Origin: Sulfobacillus thermotolerans
GTDB taxonomy: Bacteria > Bacillota > Sulfobacillia > Sulfobacillales > Sulfobacillaceae
Assembly (NCBI GenBank): GCA_002951815.1
Contig: CP019454.1
Location: forward strand, 1,550,001-1,614,000
Direction: 5' to 3'
DNA length: 64,000 bases
In this document: one piece after another, positions 7,773 to 16,132 of the stretch
How the letters are laid out: each line of letters begins with the position of its first letter
Numbering within the stretch: position 1 is the stretch's first letter
Notes under the pieces: model-generated
What the model was told of the DNA's origin: nothing
What the model saw: the letters and a program-made list of their open reading frames with translations, nothing else
Databases searched by the model: none
Translations under genes and position numbers: made by a program

Positions 7773-9218
7773 ATGGAAATTGATAAAGCTCGCTTGTATA
7801 TCGGGGGCGAATGGACCGAAGCAGTCGCGGGGACGTATTTTGATGTCGTTAATCCTGCCACTGAGCAAGTCATCGCCCGCGTCCCGGATGCTGGGCCTCA
7901 AGATATGCGCCGGGCCATTGATGCGGCCTTAGCGGTTCAAGCTTCTTGGGCTGATGCACCGGCCGCTGAGAGGGCGCAAATCTTGTTGCGAGCTGCGCAA
8001 TCTATGCGGGCGCAATCGGAAGACTTAGCGCGACTCATGACCGAAGAGGAAGGGAAGCCGCTGAGTGAATCGCGCGGCGAGATCGCTTATGCCTCTTCGT
8101 TCTTCGAATGGTTTGCGGAAGAGGCAAAACGTGTGTATGGGGAAATAATTCCCGCCAATTCCGCTAATAAACGAATTCTTGTCATTAAACGACCGGTTGG
8201 TTTGTCTTTGGCGATTACTCCGTGGAATTTTCCTGCGGCGATGATTACTCGCAAAGTAGGGCCCGCTTTAGCCGCCGGGTGTCCCGTGATTGTCAAACCC
8301 TCGGAACTAACACCATTATCCGCTTTCGCTATTGCGAAGATTTTAGAAGACGCGGGCTTGCCACCAGGGGTGTTGTCGGTACTCACCGGAACGCAACCCG
8401 GGCCGTTGGTGCAAGTGGCCATGGATGAGTTTTCGGTGCGAAAAATTTCGTTCACTGGGTCGACTGCGGTCGGCAAGCGGTTGATGGTGCAAGCCGCTGA
8501 GACCATGAAGCGGGTCTCGTTGGAACTAGGTGGGCAAGCGCCGTTCATTGTGTTTGCTGATGCCGATCTTGACGCGGCAGTAGAAAATGCCGTCATTGCC
8601 AAAATGCGGAGTGTTGGCGAAAGTTGCGTGGCTGCGAATCGAATGTATGTCCAACGTCCGGTGCTTGAGGCCTTTAGCCGTAAATTGACGGATGCTTTAG
8701 CTGCGATGCGGATGGGCGACGGGTTGCAAAATGATGTGACAGTGGGCCCGCTGATTGACGGGCGAGCGGTGGCGAAGGTTGAACGGCATGTGGCTGATGC
8801 CCAAAAACAGGGAGCGCGACTGCTGTTAGGGGGTACGCGCCCACAAGGCCCTGGCTATTTTTATCCACCGACGGTGTTAGCAGGCGTCACGGACTCGATG
8901 CTTATTGCCCAGGAAGAAACCTTTGGGCCTGTTGCGGCGATCTTGGCGTTTGATACCGAGGATGAAGTCATTGCACGTGCGAATAATACGCGTGCGGGAC
9001 TGGCCGCATATTATTTTACACGGGATGTTGGGCGCGTCATGCGTTTAGCCGAACATCTTGAATATGGGATATTGGGTGCTAACGATGGCTTGCCGTCGAC
9101 GGCCCAAGCGCCCTTTGGCGGTATGAAAGAGTCGGGCTTAGGCCGAGAAGGCAGCCATTATGGGATAGACGAATATTTGGACATCAAATATGTGTCGTTG
9201 GGCGGCATTAATCGCTAA
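7773..9218 (+). CDS. gabD: NAD(P)-dependent succinate-semialdehyde dehydrogenase family protein
   Basis: A 481-residue aldehyde dehydrogenase, full length for the family, with AAGGAGAAGGAGAATAAACG before ATG 7773. Landmarks: cofactor and active-site block TPWNFP near residue 150, FTGSTAVGK near 226, ELGGQAPF with the general-base Glu near 250, catalytic Cys285 in GESCVAANR, and the substrate-type block EETFGPV near 384. The closest family is GabD (succinate semialdehyde to succinate), but glutarate or other short semialdehydes are possible. No GABA aminotransferase is adjacent; the aminotransferase at 28.7 kb belongs to another cluster. It is a lone gene whose stop overlaps that of the convergent tag gene by 11 bases. 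Confidence 0.8.
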   Translation: MEIDKARLYIGGEWTEAVAGTYFDVVNPATEQVIARVPDAGPQDMRRAIDAALAVQASWADAPAAERAQILLRAAQSMRAQSEDLARLMTEEEGKPLSESRGEIAYASSFFEWFAEEAKRVYGEIIPANSANKRILVIKRPVGLSLAITPWNFPAAMITRKVGPALAAGCPVIVKPSELTPLSAFAIAKILEDAGLPPGVLSVLTGTQPGPLVQVAMDEFSVRKISFTGSTAVGKRLMVQAAETMKRVSLELGGQAPFIVFADADLDAAVENAVIAKMRSVGESCVAANRMYVQRPVLEAFSRKLTDALAAMRMGDGLQNDVTVGPLIDGRAVAKVERHVADAQKQGARLLLGGTRPQGPGYFYPPTVLAGVTDSMLIAQEETFGPVAAILAFDTEDEVIARANNTRAGLAAYYFTRDVGRVMRLAEHLEYGILGANDGLPSTAQAPFGGMKESGLGREGSHYGIDEYLDIKYVSLGGINR

Positions 9219-9798
9219 AAAAGAGTCGTGGTAGTGGGGTACTCAAGGTGGAATATCGGTCACAGGTCACCAGATGGTCCATGACCACACCAGTAGCTTG
9301 GCAAAAGGCATAACAAATCGTGGGGCCGAAAAAGCGAAAGCCTCGCTGTTTGAGGTCCCCGGCAAGGCGATTCGACAACGAAGAGGTGCTAGGTACTTCT
9401 GACCGGGTTGTGTAGTGATGGATTTCGGGTCGGTTTCCCGCAAAATGCCAGAGGTAGCGCGCAAAGCTGCCCCATTCCTGCTGAATGCGCAAAAACGCCT
9501 GCGCATTGGTCACGGCGGCTGTAATTTTGGCGTGATTGCGAATAATGGCTGGGTTAGCGACACGTTTTACAATATCTTGAGCGCTCCATGTGGCCACCAC
9601 TTTGGGATCGAAATAATCAAACGCTTGGCGATAGCCGCTGCGTTTACGCAAGATGGTAAGCCAACTAAGCCCTGCTTGGGCACTTTCCAATACGATAAAT
9701 TCAAACAGGCGCGTGTCGTCTAATACGGGGACACCCCATTCGGTGTCGTGGTATTGCCGATATAACGGATCTGTTCCTTCCCATCCACAGCCAGCCAC
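9208..9798 (-). CDS. tag: DNA-3-methyladenine glycosylase I (Tag)
   Basis: A 196-residue protein of usual Tag length. It starts with GTG 9798 after AAAAGGAGACC. The N-terminal block CGWEGTDPLYRQYHDTEWG is the Tag hallmark, carrying the zinc-ligand Cys and His and the Glu that recognises 3-methyladenine. QAGLSWLTILRKR follows, and GFRFFGPTICYAFCQATG near the C-terminus carries more family residues, with a late Cys (VTCDRY) matching the zinc site. It removes 3-methyladenine from alkylated DNA. It lies 21 bases after the TatD-like gene on the same strand, suggesting a two-gene DNA repair operon, and it converges with gabD. Confidence 0.9.
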   Translation of the reverse strand: MAGCGWEGTDPLYRQYHDTEWGVPVLDDTRLFEFIVLESAQAGLSWLTILRKRSGYRQAFDYFDPKVVATWSAQDIVKRVANPAIIRNHAKITAAVTNAQAFLRIQQEWGSFARYLWHFAGNRPEIHHYTTRSEVPSTSSLSNRLAGDLKQRGFRFFGPTICYAFCQATGVVMDHLVTCDRYSTLSTPLPRLFFSD

Positions 9799-9819
9799 GT
9801 GAAGGTCTCCTTTTCCATG

Positions 9820-10617
9820 TCATATTCGTGAGTCCGAGGGAACAAAGAAGGCGAGCGCATTATGAATGGCAATTTTTCGCCAACTGCTCGGTTGCGGCGA
9901 CCATGTGTCAAGAAAATCTGTCAAGGCCCGGATTTCTGCGGGTTCACCGTCTTGGCGATCTTGACGATGGGGCCACGGGGCATCGGTTTCCAGCAAAATT
10001 TGGTGCGGGGGCCACAAAGACAAGAGGTTCTGATCCCGCTCACGCCAGATGACATCGGGGGTGATGCCTACAAAGTAGTGGCGTGCGATCATTTCTTGCA
10101 CTAAATCAAGAGGGGCCTTCAACCAGTGGAAGACGACGCGCGGAATGTGCGGAAAGTCTTCCAAAATGCGCAGCATGGGCTCACACGATTGATGGACGGC
10201 ATGAATAATCACCGGGAGTTGTCTTTGTTCGGCCCAGCTGAGTTGAATATGGAGCCACTCCCAGTTGCGATTGAATGCAGCGCGAGACAGCTGGCGATAG
10301 ACCGGCAAACCGATTTCTCCAATGGCCGCGATGGGTTCGTTGTGGATAATGGACCATACGCTGTGAAGCGCATCAGCTGGGTGGTCGACTTCCGGATGAA
10401 GCCCGACCGCGCGGATATGCTGGATTCCTGAGAATGCACCTGTTTTTAACAGGCGAGACTGCGTCTTGTAACTATAGGGCGAGGTCGCCACTAAGACCCA
10501 CGTGGTCACCCCAGCCTCTATGGCCCGCTGGACAGCAGACCGCGGGTGGGGCAATTGGTCGAGATGCACGTGGGTGTCCCACAACGGTGGGGTCTGCGTT
10601 AAGCGCCGTTCATCCAT
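9820..10617 (-). CDS. TatD-family metal-dependent hydrolase / DNase
   Basis: A 265-residue amidohydrolase-superfamily protein of the TatD type. Metal-binding and family blocks appear in order: DTHVHLD near residue 14, GLHPE near 73, GEIGLPVYRQ near 99, PVIIHAVHQS near 135, VFHWLK near 161, and LLETDAPWP near 208. TatD proteins are 3'-5' DNA/RNA exonucleases or repair nucleases, and co-transcription with tag fits a repair role. No clear ribosome site precedes ATG 10617. The start faces the UDG gene at 10710, so the two share a short divergent promoter region. Confidence 0.82.
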   Translation of the reverse strand: MDERRLTQTPPLWDTHVHLDQLPHPRSAVQRAIEAGVTTWVLVATSPYSYKTQSRLLKTGAFSGIQHIRAVGLHPEVDHPADALHSVWSIIHNEPIAAIGEIGLPVYRQLSRAAFNRNWEWLHIQLSWAEQRQLPVIIHAVHQSCEPMLRILEDFPHIPRVVFHWLKAPLDLVQEMIARHYFVGITPDVIWRERDQNLLSLWPPHQILLETDAPWPHRQDRQDGEPAEIRALTDFLDTWSPQPSSWRKIAIHNALAFFVPSDSRI

Positions 10618-10709
10618 GCTATGATGATAGCAGGCAATGGCCTTAGATCCAAGGCAAGGTGAGGGCCTGGGTGCCAGTAACCGATGACATTGAAGGAGCT
10701 TCGAGTCTT

Positions 10710-11396
10710 ATGCATGCATTGGAACGCTTATCAGAGGATATTGTGTCATGTGAGCGTTGTCCACGGTTGGTGGCATGGCGCGAACGCGTGGCAGTGGAGA
10801 AAGTGCGCCGTTTTGCGCAGGAGACGTATTGGGGAAAACCGCTTTCGGGCTTTGGCGACGCGCATGCTCAATTAGTGATAGTAGGGCTTGCACCCGCCGC
10901 TCATGGGGGCAATCGCACGGGAAGGATGTTTACAGGGGATTCGTCCGCCGATTGGCTCGTCCATGCGCTTTATGTGAATGGATTTGCTAATCAGCCCCAT
11001 AGCGTCGCATCAAACGATGGACTCGCGCTGCGTAACGCCTATGTGACAGCCGCGGTCCGGTGTGCGCCGCCGCAAAACAAACCGACGGCCGAAGAAGTGC
11101 AAGCCTGCCGCCCCTATCTGGAAGCTGAGCTCAGAATTTTGGCCCCTCGGGTGATTGTGGCACTGGGGCGGGTGGCGTTTCAAGCGGTCCGGCATTATTT
11201 AAAAATTAGCGGATCCGACCAGCGTTCCTTAATCTTCAAGCATGGGGCACAGTTTGATCTCGAGCTACCAAGTCATAGCCTTACCCTGATTGCCTCCTAT
11301 CACCCCAGTCGGCAAAATACCCAAACGGGAAAATTGACGGTCACGATGTTTAATGACATCTTTCAAAGCGCCAGGGCAATTCTTGAATCGCCTTAA
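10710..11396 (+). CDS. Uracil-DNA glycosylase, family 5 (UDGb type)
   Basis: A 228-residue protein. I chose ATG 10710 because GAAGGAG lies nine bases upstream; an open frame extends back to 10659 without a ribosome site. The N-terminal CERCPRL begins the iron-sulfur cluster ligands, with a further Cys in VRCAPPQ. GLAPAAHGGNRTGRMFTGD is the family-5 active-site block, in which the water-activating Asp/Asn of other UDGs is Ala. YHPSRQNT is the minor-groove motif. It removes uracil and other deaminated bases, an important task in hot acid. It is divergent from the tatD-tag pair, forming a small DNA repair cluster. Confidence 0.88.
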   Translation: MHALERLSEDIVSCERCPRLVAWRERVAVEKVRRFAQETYWGKPLSGFGDAHAQLVIVGLAPAAHGGNRTGRMFTGDSSADWLVHALYVNGFANQPHSVASNDGLALRNAYVTAAVRCAPPQNKPTAEEVQACRPYLEAELRILAPRVIVALGRVAFQAVRHYLKISGSDQRSLIFKHGAQFDLELPSHSLTLIASYHPSRQNTQTGKLTVTMFNDIFQSARAILESP

Positions 11397-11428
11397 AGGC
11401 CAGCCCGTTTACGTGAGGGGCTGGCCTT
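11396..11428. terminator. Hairpin between convergent genes
   Basis: AAGGCCAGCCC (11396-11406) pairs with GGGCTGGCCTT (11418-11428) around a loop of about 11 bases. It begins in the UDG stop codon and separates it from the convergent stress-protein gene. The T tail is short on the plus strand and an A-run lies on the other side, so it could serve both directions. Confidence 0.6.
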
Positions 11429-11448
11429 ATGGCGGCCCATAGAGCGTT

Positions 11449-12000
11449 TTAACTGGCTGAGTAGATGGTGCTTTCTGTGGCTTTGGCCTGATCAATAAGG
11501 GCCTTGGCCCGCTGCACATCTTCGGGTGAACCGTGGACAATAAGGACATATTTGTCCGCTTTAATCGCTTCTTCATAACGAATGACGCTATGTTTGGGCA
11601 CCCCGATATTGACTAAGGCGGCCCCCAAGGCACTCAGCCCTCCAACCACGACGCCGCCTTCCAAAGCGCCGACTAAGACTGCCACTAAGGGGCCGGCAGC
11701 TAAAATCGGTCCCACGCCGGGGACTAAGAAGAATCCTGCGCCAAAGAGCAGTCCCCAGAAGCCTCCCCAGATAGCGCCCCATGTGGCGCCGATTCCCCCC
11801 CAGACCTTCATCTTTTTTTCTGTAGTGTAATAGCCGATGGGATGTTCTTCAGAATGGTACCCCTTACCAATAATAGACAGCTTCTTCATGTCAAAGCCAG
11901 CCTTTTGCAGTTCTTTGACCGCGTTATCGGCTAACTCGTGGGTGTCGTAAATCGCTATTGCGGCGGACCCACCCATGTCTTTTACATCATCGTCTGCCAT
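11449..12000 (-). CDS. General stress protein 17M-like, glycine-zipper membrane protein
   Basis: A 183-residue protein with AAGGAGGATGATTCC before ATG 12000. Residues 12-60 (AIAIYDTHELADNAVKELQK, then KLSIIGKGY) form a ferredoxin-like domain as in Bacillus general stress protein 17M (PF11181). A central Gly/Ala-rich hydrophobic segment of about 75 residues (GGIGATWGAIWGGFWGLLFG and on) is of the DUF1269/glycine-zipper kind and likely inserts in the membrane. The C-terminal part (KYVLIVHGSPEDVQRAKALI) repeats the ferredoxin-like fold. The role is unknown, and stress induction is inferred from family only. It is a single gene. Confidence 0.7.
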   Translation of the reverse strand: MADDDVKDMGGSAAIAIYDTHELADNAVKELQKAGFDMKKLSIIGKGYHSEEHPIGYYTTEKKMKVWGGIGATWGAIWGGFWGLLFGAGFFLVPGVGPILAAGPLVAVLVGALEGGVVVGGLSALGAALVNIGVPKHSVIRYEEAIKADKYVLIVHGSPEDVQRAKALIDQAKATESTIYSAS

Positions 12001-12498
12001 GGAATCATCCTCCTTGTCGGTGTGCCTCGGATCCAGTATGGGCGATGTCGTGGGGGCTCATACCATGTAGAGCTACGTCTACCCCTACCACTATATCATG
12101 GCACACTCTTTGCCTGCAGGCTCTTAGACGGTTGCGATCCTTTTTTGTCTTTATATCATGGATTGTCGTCTGAACAAGATGGTGTGGCTTAACCAATGTG
12201 ATCTCACGAGGAGGCCCCCTGTTCCCCTCACGGCGCGGGCAATAGCCATGGGGCGTGGGAGCGACTGGATGATGGTCCTATTTCTATGAGCCACCGTGCG
12301 TGATGTCCCGCGCCTGGCTAAACGGTACAACGAGCCTAGCACCGCGCTAGGCATTGAACCTGTCATGGGCTGAAGCGTTTTTGGATTAAACGGCCTCACC
12401 CCGAGCCTTTTGTGAGATGATGAAGAGCGAAGAAGACGCACGGGAAGAGAACCTTTGTGCGTGAGGTGAGGAGATCGCCCGATAAGGGAGGGGTTTTT
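12001..12498. other. Long divergent intergenic region with a small hairpin
   Basis: About 500 bases lie between the divergent stress-protein and glucoamylase genes. No convincing small gene was found. A perfect seven-pair inverted repeat, GCCTAGC at 12334-12340 with GCTAGGC at 12346-12352, has no T tail and could be an operator or mRNA leader structure. Promoters for both genes should lie here, but I could not single out one with good hexamers. Confidence 0.4.
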
Positions 12499-14904
12499 AT
12501 GTCAGCAGCACCAGGCCATCCCGGATTAGACGCGACATGGACTAGTAGCGCCAAGCACGGGGTCGGTACGGCGATGGCAGATACGTCGCGTGTTTGGTTT
12601 ACGCTATCGCATGGGATTTTGAATGAAATCTATTTCCCCCGGATGGATGTGGCCAATACCCGGGATGCGCAATTGTTAATTGTGTCGCGCGACGGACAGT
12701 TTTGGGAAGAAAAACGAGACTTAATTCATGAGGTGCAGTACATTCATCCCGATGCTCCGGCGTATAAGCTGATCAATACGGACCCGCAAGGACGGTTTCG
12801 GATTACGAAACGCATTGTGACCTGGCCGGAAGGGGATGCGTTGCTCACGCACGTCCGTTTTGAAGTACTGCAAGGGGCACGGAGCGATTACCGGGTCTTT
12901 TTTCTCCTGGCACCTCACATTAAAAATCAAGGTGGCCACAATAACGCCGCGCTAATCGACTTGCGAGGTCGGCAGGCGGTTATGGCTTGGCGTGGAGATG
13001 CAGCGCTGTGCATTGGTAGTACGGTGCCCTTTGTGCGACGTAGCGTGGGGTTTGTGGGCTACTCAGATGGATGGACCCAACTGCATGGTACGCGTGAACT
13101 CATTGAATATACGGAGGCGCTAGACGGTAATGTCGCCCTGACCGCAGAGCTCGACTTGACATCGGATGAACAAACATTGGCCGTAGCCTTTGGGGGAACT
13201 CGTGAAGAGGCGCAGTTTACGGCGGAACTCGCCTTGCTCCACAATTATTATCATATCGAACAAGATTATATTGCCGGATGGTCGGCTTATATGGATAGTC
13301 TGCCGGGCTTGGTGCCGCATGACCATCCGCACGCGCACTTGCAACGCGTCTCAGCCTTTGTTCTGAAAACCCATCACGGGAAGTTGTTTCCGGGCGGGAT
13401 TATTGCCTCCTTATCTATTCCATGGGGTAACGCGGCAGGCGATGGCAATATGGGGGGCTACCACTTGGTATGGCCCCGTGATATGGTCGAAGCCGCGCAA
13501 GCGTTCTTAGCATTGGGTGATATCACGTCGGCGCGGCAATCGCTCTTTTTCTTAATGGCCACACAACAAGCCAATGGATCTTGGCCGCAAAATTTTTGGT
13601 TGGATGGTCAGCCCTATTGGAAAGGGTCGCAGTTGGATGAAACGGCCTTTCCCATTTTGCTGGCCTATCGTTTGGAACAAATGGATGCCATGCGTACCGG
13701 CGAGGACCTTTATCCGATGGTTCGTCGCGCTTTGGCCTATATCTGCCAAACAGGGCCCGTGACAGAGCAAGATCGTTGGGAAGAAGATAGCGGATATTCT
13801 CCCTCGACCTTAGCCATTACGATAAGCGCGTTGATCGTCGGCGCCGAACTTGCGCGGCGTCGCGGTGACAATGATGTCGCGGCTTATTGCGAAATGCTGG
13901 CGGATTATTGGCAAGGACGCATTGACAAGTGGACTTTCACGGAACATGGTCAAGTGGATCCCCGCTTTCCCTGTCACTACATCCGCATCCATACGCAAGC
14001 GCCTCGTAGTCCTGATGGGCGCGTCGACCATGGTTTTGTGCCCATTAAAAATATGCCGCCCGGAGCCCCTAATCTTTACCCAGAAGAGGCGGTGATTGAT
14101 GGCGGTTTTCTCGAATTAGTCCGTTATGGATTGAAAGCCGCCGATGATCCCCACATCACACAATCTGTTGCTGCGTATGATGCGATTTTAAAGCAAGAGT
14201 TGCCATATGGTCCGCTTTGGCATCGTTATAATCATGACGGCTATGGAGAACAAGAAGACGGCTCACCTTTTCAAGGGCATGGACGCGGACGGCTGTGGCC
14301 TTTATTAGCTGGGGAGCGAGGGCATTACGCCATAGCGCTGGGACAGTCTCCCGAGCCTTACTTGGCAGCCATGGAAGGGTCGGCCAGTATCGGGGGCCTT
14401 TTGCCGGAACAGGTGTGGGATAGCGCGGACATTCCTGAGCGAGAACTTTTTTTGGGACGGCCCTCGGGTTCGGCGATGCCGCTGGTCTGGGCCCATGCCG
14501 AATATATCAAACTCGTCCGCTCGGCCATGGATGGGCATGTCTTTGAACTGCCTGAGTTAGTGCATACCCGCTATATTCAACGTCCGCATGACGCTCGCCA
14601 TTCGGGCATGCTGTTTTGGCAATTCAATCATAAACGCCTACACTGGCATGCGGGGGATCAGCTTTTGCGTATTGCCGTACCACGACCTGGGGTGCTCGTC
14701 TATACCACAGACGAGTGGGCCCATGTTTTAAACGCGGAGCTGCACGATGCCCATGTTGGTATGTATTATCACGACATTGCCTTGCATGGCCTTACAGCGG
14801 TGGAATTCACTTTTTACTGGTCTACGGAACAACGCTGGGAAGGGATGAATTACCGAATGGAGCGGAGTGAGGGTGTCGCCCCTGCACGGTCAGGATGTCA
14901 ATAA
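12499..14904 (+). CDS. Glucoamylase-like glycoside hydrolase family 15 protein
   Basis: An 801-residue protein. ATG 12499 follows AAGGGAGGGGTTTTT, and an open frame back to 12457 is not needed. The N-terminal third is a beta-sandwich domain (begins GLDATWTSSAKHGVGT), as in bacterial and archaeal glucoamylases and glucodextranases. The catalytic (alpha/alpha)6 barrel starts near residue 300: GGYHLVWPRDMVEAAQAF is the substrate-binding block, QLDETAFPI carries the general-acid Glu region, and LLPEQVWD near 650 carries the catalytic base Glu. There is no signal peptide, so it probably acts in the cytoplasm, releasing glucose from glycogen- or maltodextrin-type glucans, possibly from trehalose or other alpha-glucosides. 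It precedes gap-pgk, linking glucan breakdown to glycolysis. Confidence 0.82.
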   Translation: MSAAPGHPGLDATWTSSAKHGVGTAMADTSRVWFTLSHGILNEIYFPRMDVANTRDAQLLIVSRDGQFWEEKRDLIHEVQYIHPDAPAYKLINTDPQGRFRITKRIVTWPEGDALLTHVRFEVLQGARSDYRVFFLLAPHIKNQGGHNNAALIDLRGRQAVMAWRGDAALCIGSTVPFVRRSVGFVGYSDGWTQLHGTRELIEYTEALDGNVALTAELDLTSDEQTLAVAFGGTREEAQFTAELALLHNYYHIEQDYIAGWSAYMDSLPGLVPHDHPHAHLQRVSAFVLKTHHGKLFPGGIIASLSIPWGNAAGDGNMGGYHLVWPRDMVEAAQAFLALGDITSARQSLFFLMATQQANGSWPQNFWLDGQPYWKGSQLDETAFPILLAYRLEQMDAMRTGEDLYPMVRRALAYICQTGPVTEQDRWEEDSGYSPSTLAITISALIVGAELARRRGDNDVAAYCEMLADYWQGRIDKWTFTEHGQVDPRFPCHYIRIHTQAPRSPDGRVDHGFVPIKNMPPGAPNLYPEEAVIDGGFLELVRYGLKAADDPHITQSVAAYDAILKQELPYGPLWHRYNHDGYGEQEDGSPFQGHGRGRLWPLLAGERGHYAIALGQSPEPYLAAMEGSASIGGLLPEQVWDSADIPERELFLGRPSGSAMPLVWAHAEYIKLVRSAMDGHVFELPELVHTRYIQRPHDARHSGMLFWQFNHKRLHWHAGDQLLRIAVPRPGVLVYTTDEWAHVLNAELHDAHVGMYYHDIALHGLTAVEFTFYWSTEQRWEGMNYRMERSEGVAPARSGCQ

Positions 14905-14938
14905 CCCATGCTGAAGCTAGAGTCGGGATAGACGCACG

Positions 14939-14986
14939 CAATGGACAACAACGATGGGCCCCACGGCTCATCGTTGTTGTCCATTG
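14939..14986 (+). promoter_or_regulatory. 22-bp inverted repeat with 4-base loop between glucoamylase gene and gap
   Basis: CAATGGACAACAACGATG (14939-14956) is perfectly complementary to CATCGTTGTTGTCCATTG (14969-14986). The inner GGCC/GGCT adds four more pairs including one G-U, leaving the loop CCAC. Six G, not T, follow (14987-14992). It lies 35 bases after the glucoamylase stop and 132 bases before gap. It may be a terminator lacking a U-tract, an mRNA 3'-end stabiliser, or a leader element for gap-pgk. Confidence 0.7.
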
Positions 14987-15118
14987 GGGGGAGAAATCAG
15001 GGCCATATGGGCGTATGTACTGTCCGTTGGCTGCCCTCATACTGGAAATGCAGAAGGGCGGACATGGCAAGAGACAAAGACACGCTGTGACTCAGCAGGT
15101 AAAGCGAGGCGAATAGTC

Positions 15119-16132
15119 ATGGTTAAAGTCGGTATTAATGGATTTGGAAGTATTGGTCGCCAATTTTTTCGCTTGGCTCATCAGCAACGCCGGTTTGATA
15201 TTGTGGCCATCAATGATCAAACTGATGCGGCGACGCTGGCGCACTTATTGACCTATGATTCCAACTATGGGCGATTTCACGCGGATGTCGTGGCTGCGGG
15301 CCGATCTCTCCGCGTAGATGGTCATGACGTCCACGTTTTCTCCGAACACAATGCTGGGGCCATTCCATGGGGACCGTTAGGCGTCGACATCGTGATTGAG
15401 GCCAGCGGGCGCTATACCGATGGGGATTTGGCCCGGGCTCATATTGAGCGGGCAGGAGCTCAAAAAGTGATCATTACGGCACCCGCCGTGCATGAAGATC
15501 TGACGGTCGTCTTGGGTGTCAATGAAGAAGAGTATCGACCATGGAAGCATCAGGTACTGTCCATGTCCTCGTGCACGACAAATTGTGCGGCACCAGTAGC
15601 CAAGGTGCTGGATGAAACGTTCGGGCTGGAAACAGGCCTCATGACAACGATTCATGCCTACACGAATGATCAAAAATTAATGGATTCGCCTTATCCAGAT
15701 TGGCGTTTGGCTCGGGCCGCAGCCCAGAACATTATTCCTGCCGGTACAGGTGCGGCTCAGTCATTCGATAGCATCTTACCGAGGTTAAAGGGGCGTCTGA
15801 ATGGTGTGGCCATGCGCGTCCCCATTTCCGCCGTCTCGGTCGTGGATTTGACGATTCATACGCGATATCCCGCTTCTGTGTCTTCGGTGAATGAAGCCTT
15901 TCGCCTGGCGTCGTCGGGACTGCTTAAAGGCATTATGCAATATAGCGAGCTTCCGCTGGTGTCCATGGATTTCAAGGGCAATCCTCATTCGGCTATTGTC
16001 GATGGGACGCAAACCCTCGTCGTCGGTGAACATTTGGTCAAAACGATGGCATGGTATGACAATGAGTGGGCGTATGCGCAGCGCTTGGTCGATTTGACAG
16101 TGATGGTTGCAGAAAGGGATGGATGGCAATGA
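15119..16132 (+). CDS. gap: Glyceraldehyde-3-phosphate dehydrogenase, type I
   Basis: A 337-residue GAPDH of standard length. ATG 15119 gives the canonical start MVKVGINGFGSIGRQFFR with the Rossmann GxGxxG. The catalytic Cys lies in SSCTTNC near residue 150 with its partner His later in TTIHAYTNDQ. Phosphate-binding TGAAQ and the C-terminal signature WYDNEWAYAQR are present. NAD is likely, since DQTD follows the second beta strand in place of a basic residue. It oxidises glyceraldehyde-3-phosphate in glycolysis, and the reverse in gluconeogenesis or the Calvin cycle. Its stop overlaps the pgk start as ATGA, so the pair is co-translated. A strong hairpin lies in the leader. Confidence 0.95.
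   Translation: MVKVGINGFGSIGRQFFRLAHQQRRFDIVAINDQTDAATLAHLLTYDSNYGRFHADVVAAGRSLRVDGHDVHVFSEHNAGAIPWGPLGVDIVIEASGRYTDGDLARAHIERAGAQKVIITAPAVHEDLTVVLGVNEEEYRPWKHQVLSMSSCTTNCAAPVAKVLDETFGLETGLMTTIHAYTNDQKLMDSPYPDWRLARAAAQNIIPAGTGAAQSFDSILPRLKGRLNGVAMRVPISAVSVVDLTIHTRYPASVSSVNEAFRLASSGLLKGIMQYSELPLVSMDFKGNPHSAIVDGTQTLVVGEHLVKTMAWYDNEWAYAQRLVDLTVMVAERDGWQ

Noticed and set aside
7290-7901. A 203-codon minus-strand frame
   Set aside because: It overlaps the start of the dehydrogenase gene in antisense, has no ribosome site, and competes with the recognisable relaxase frame; likely chance.
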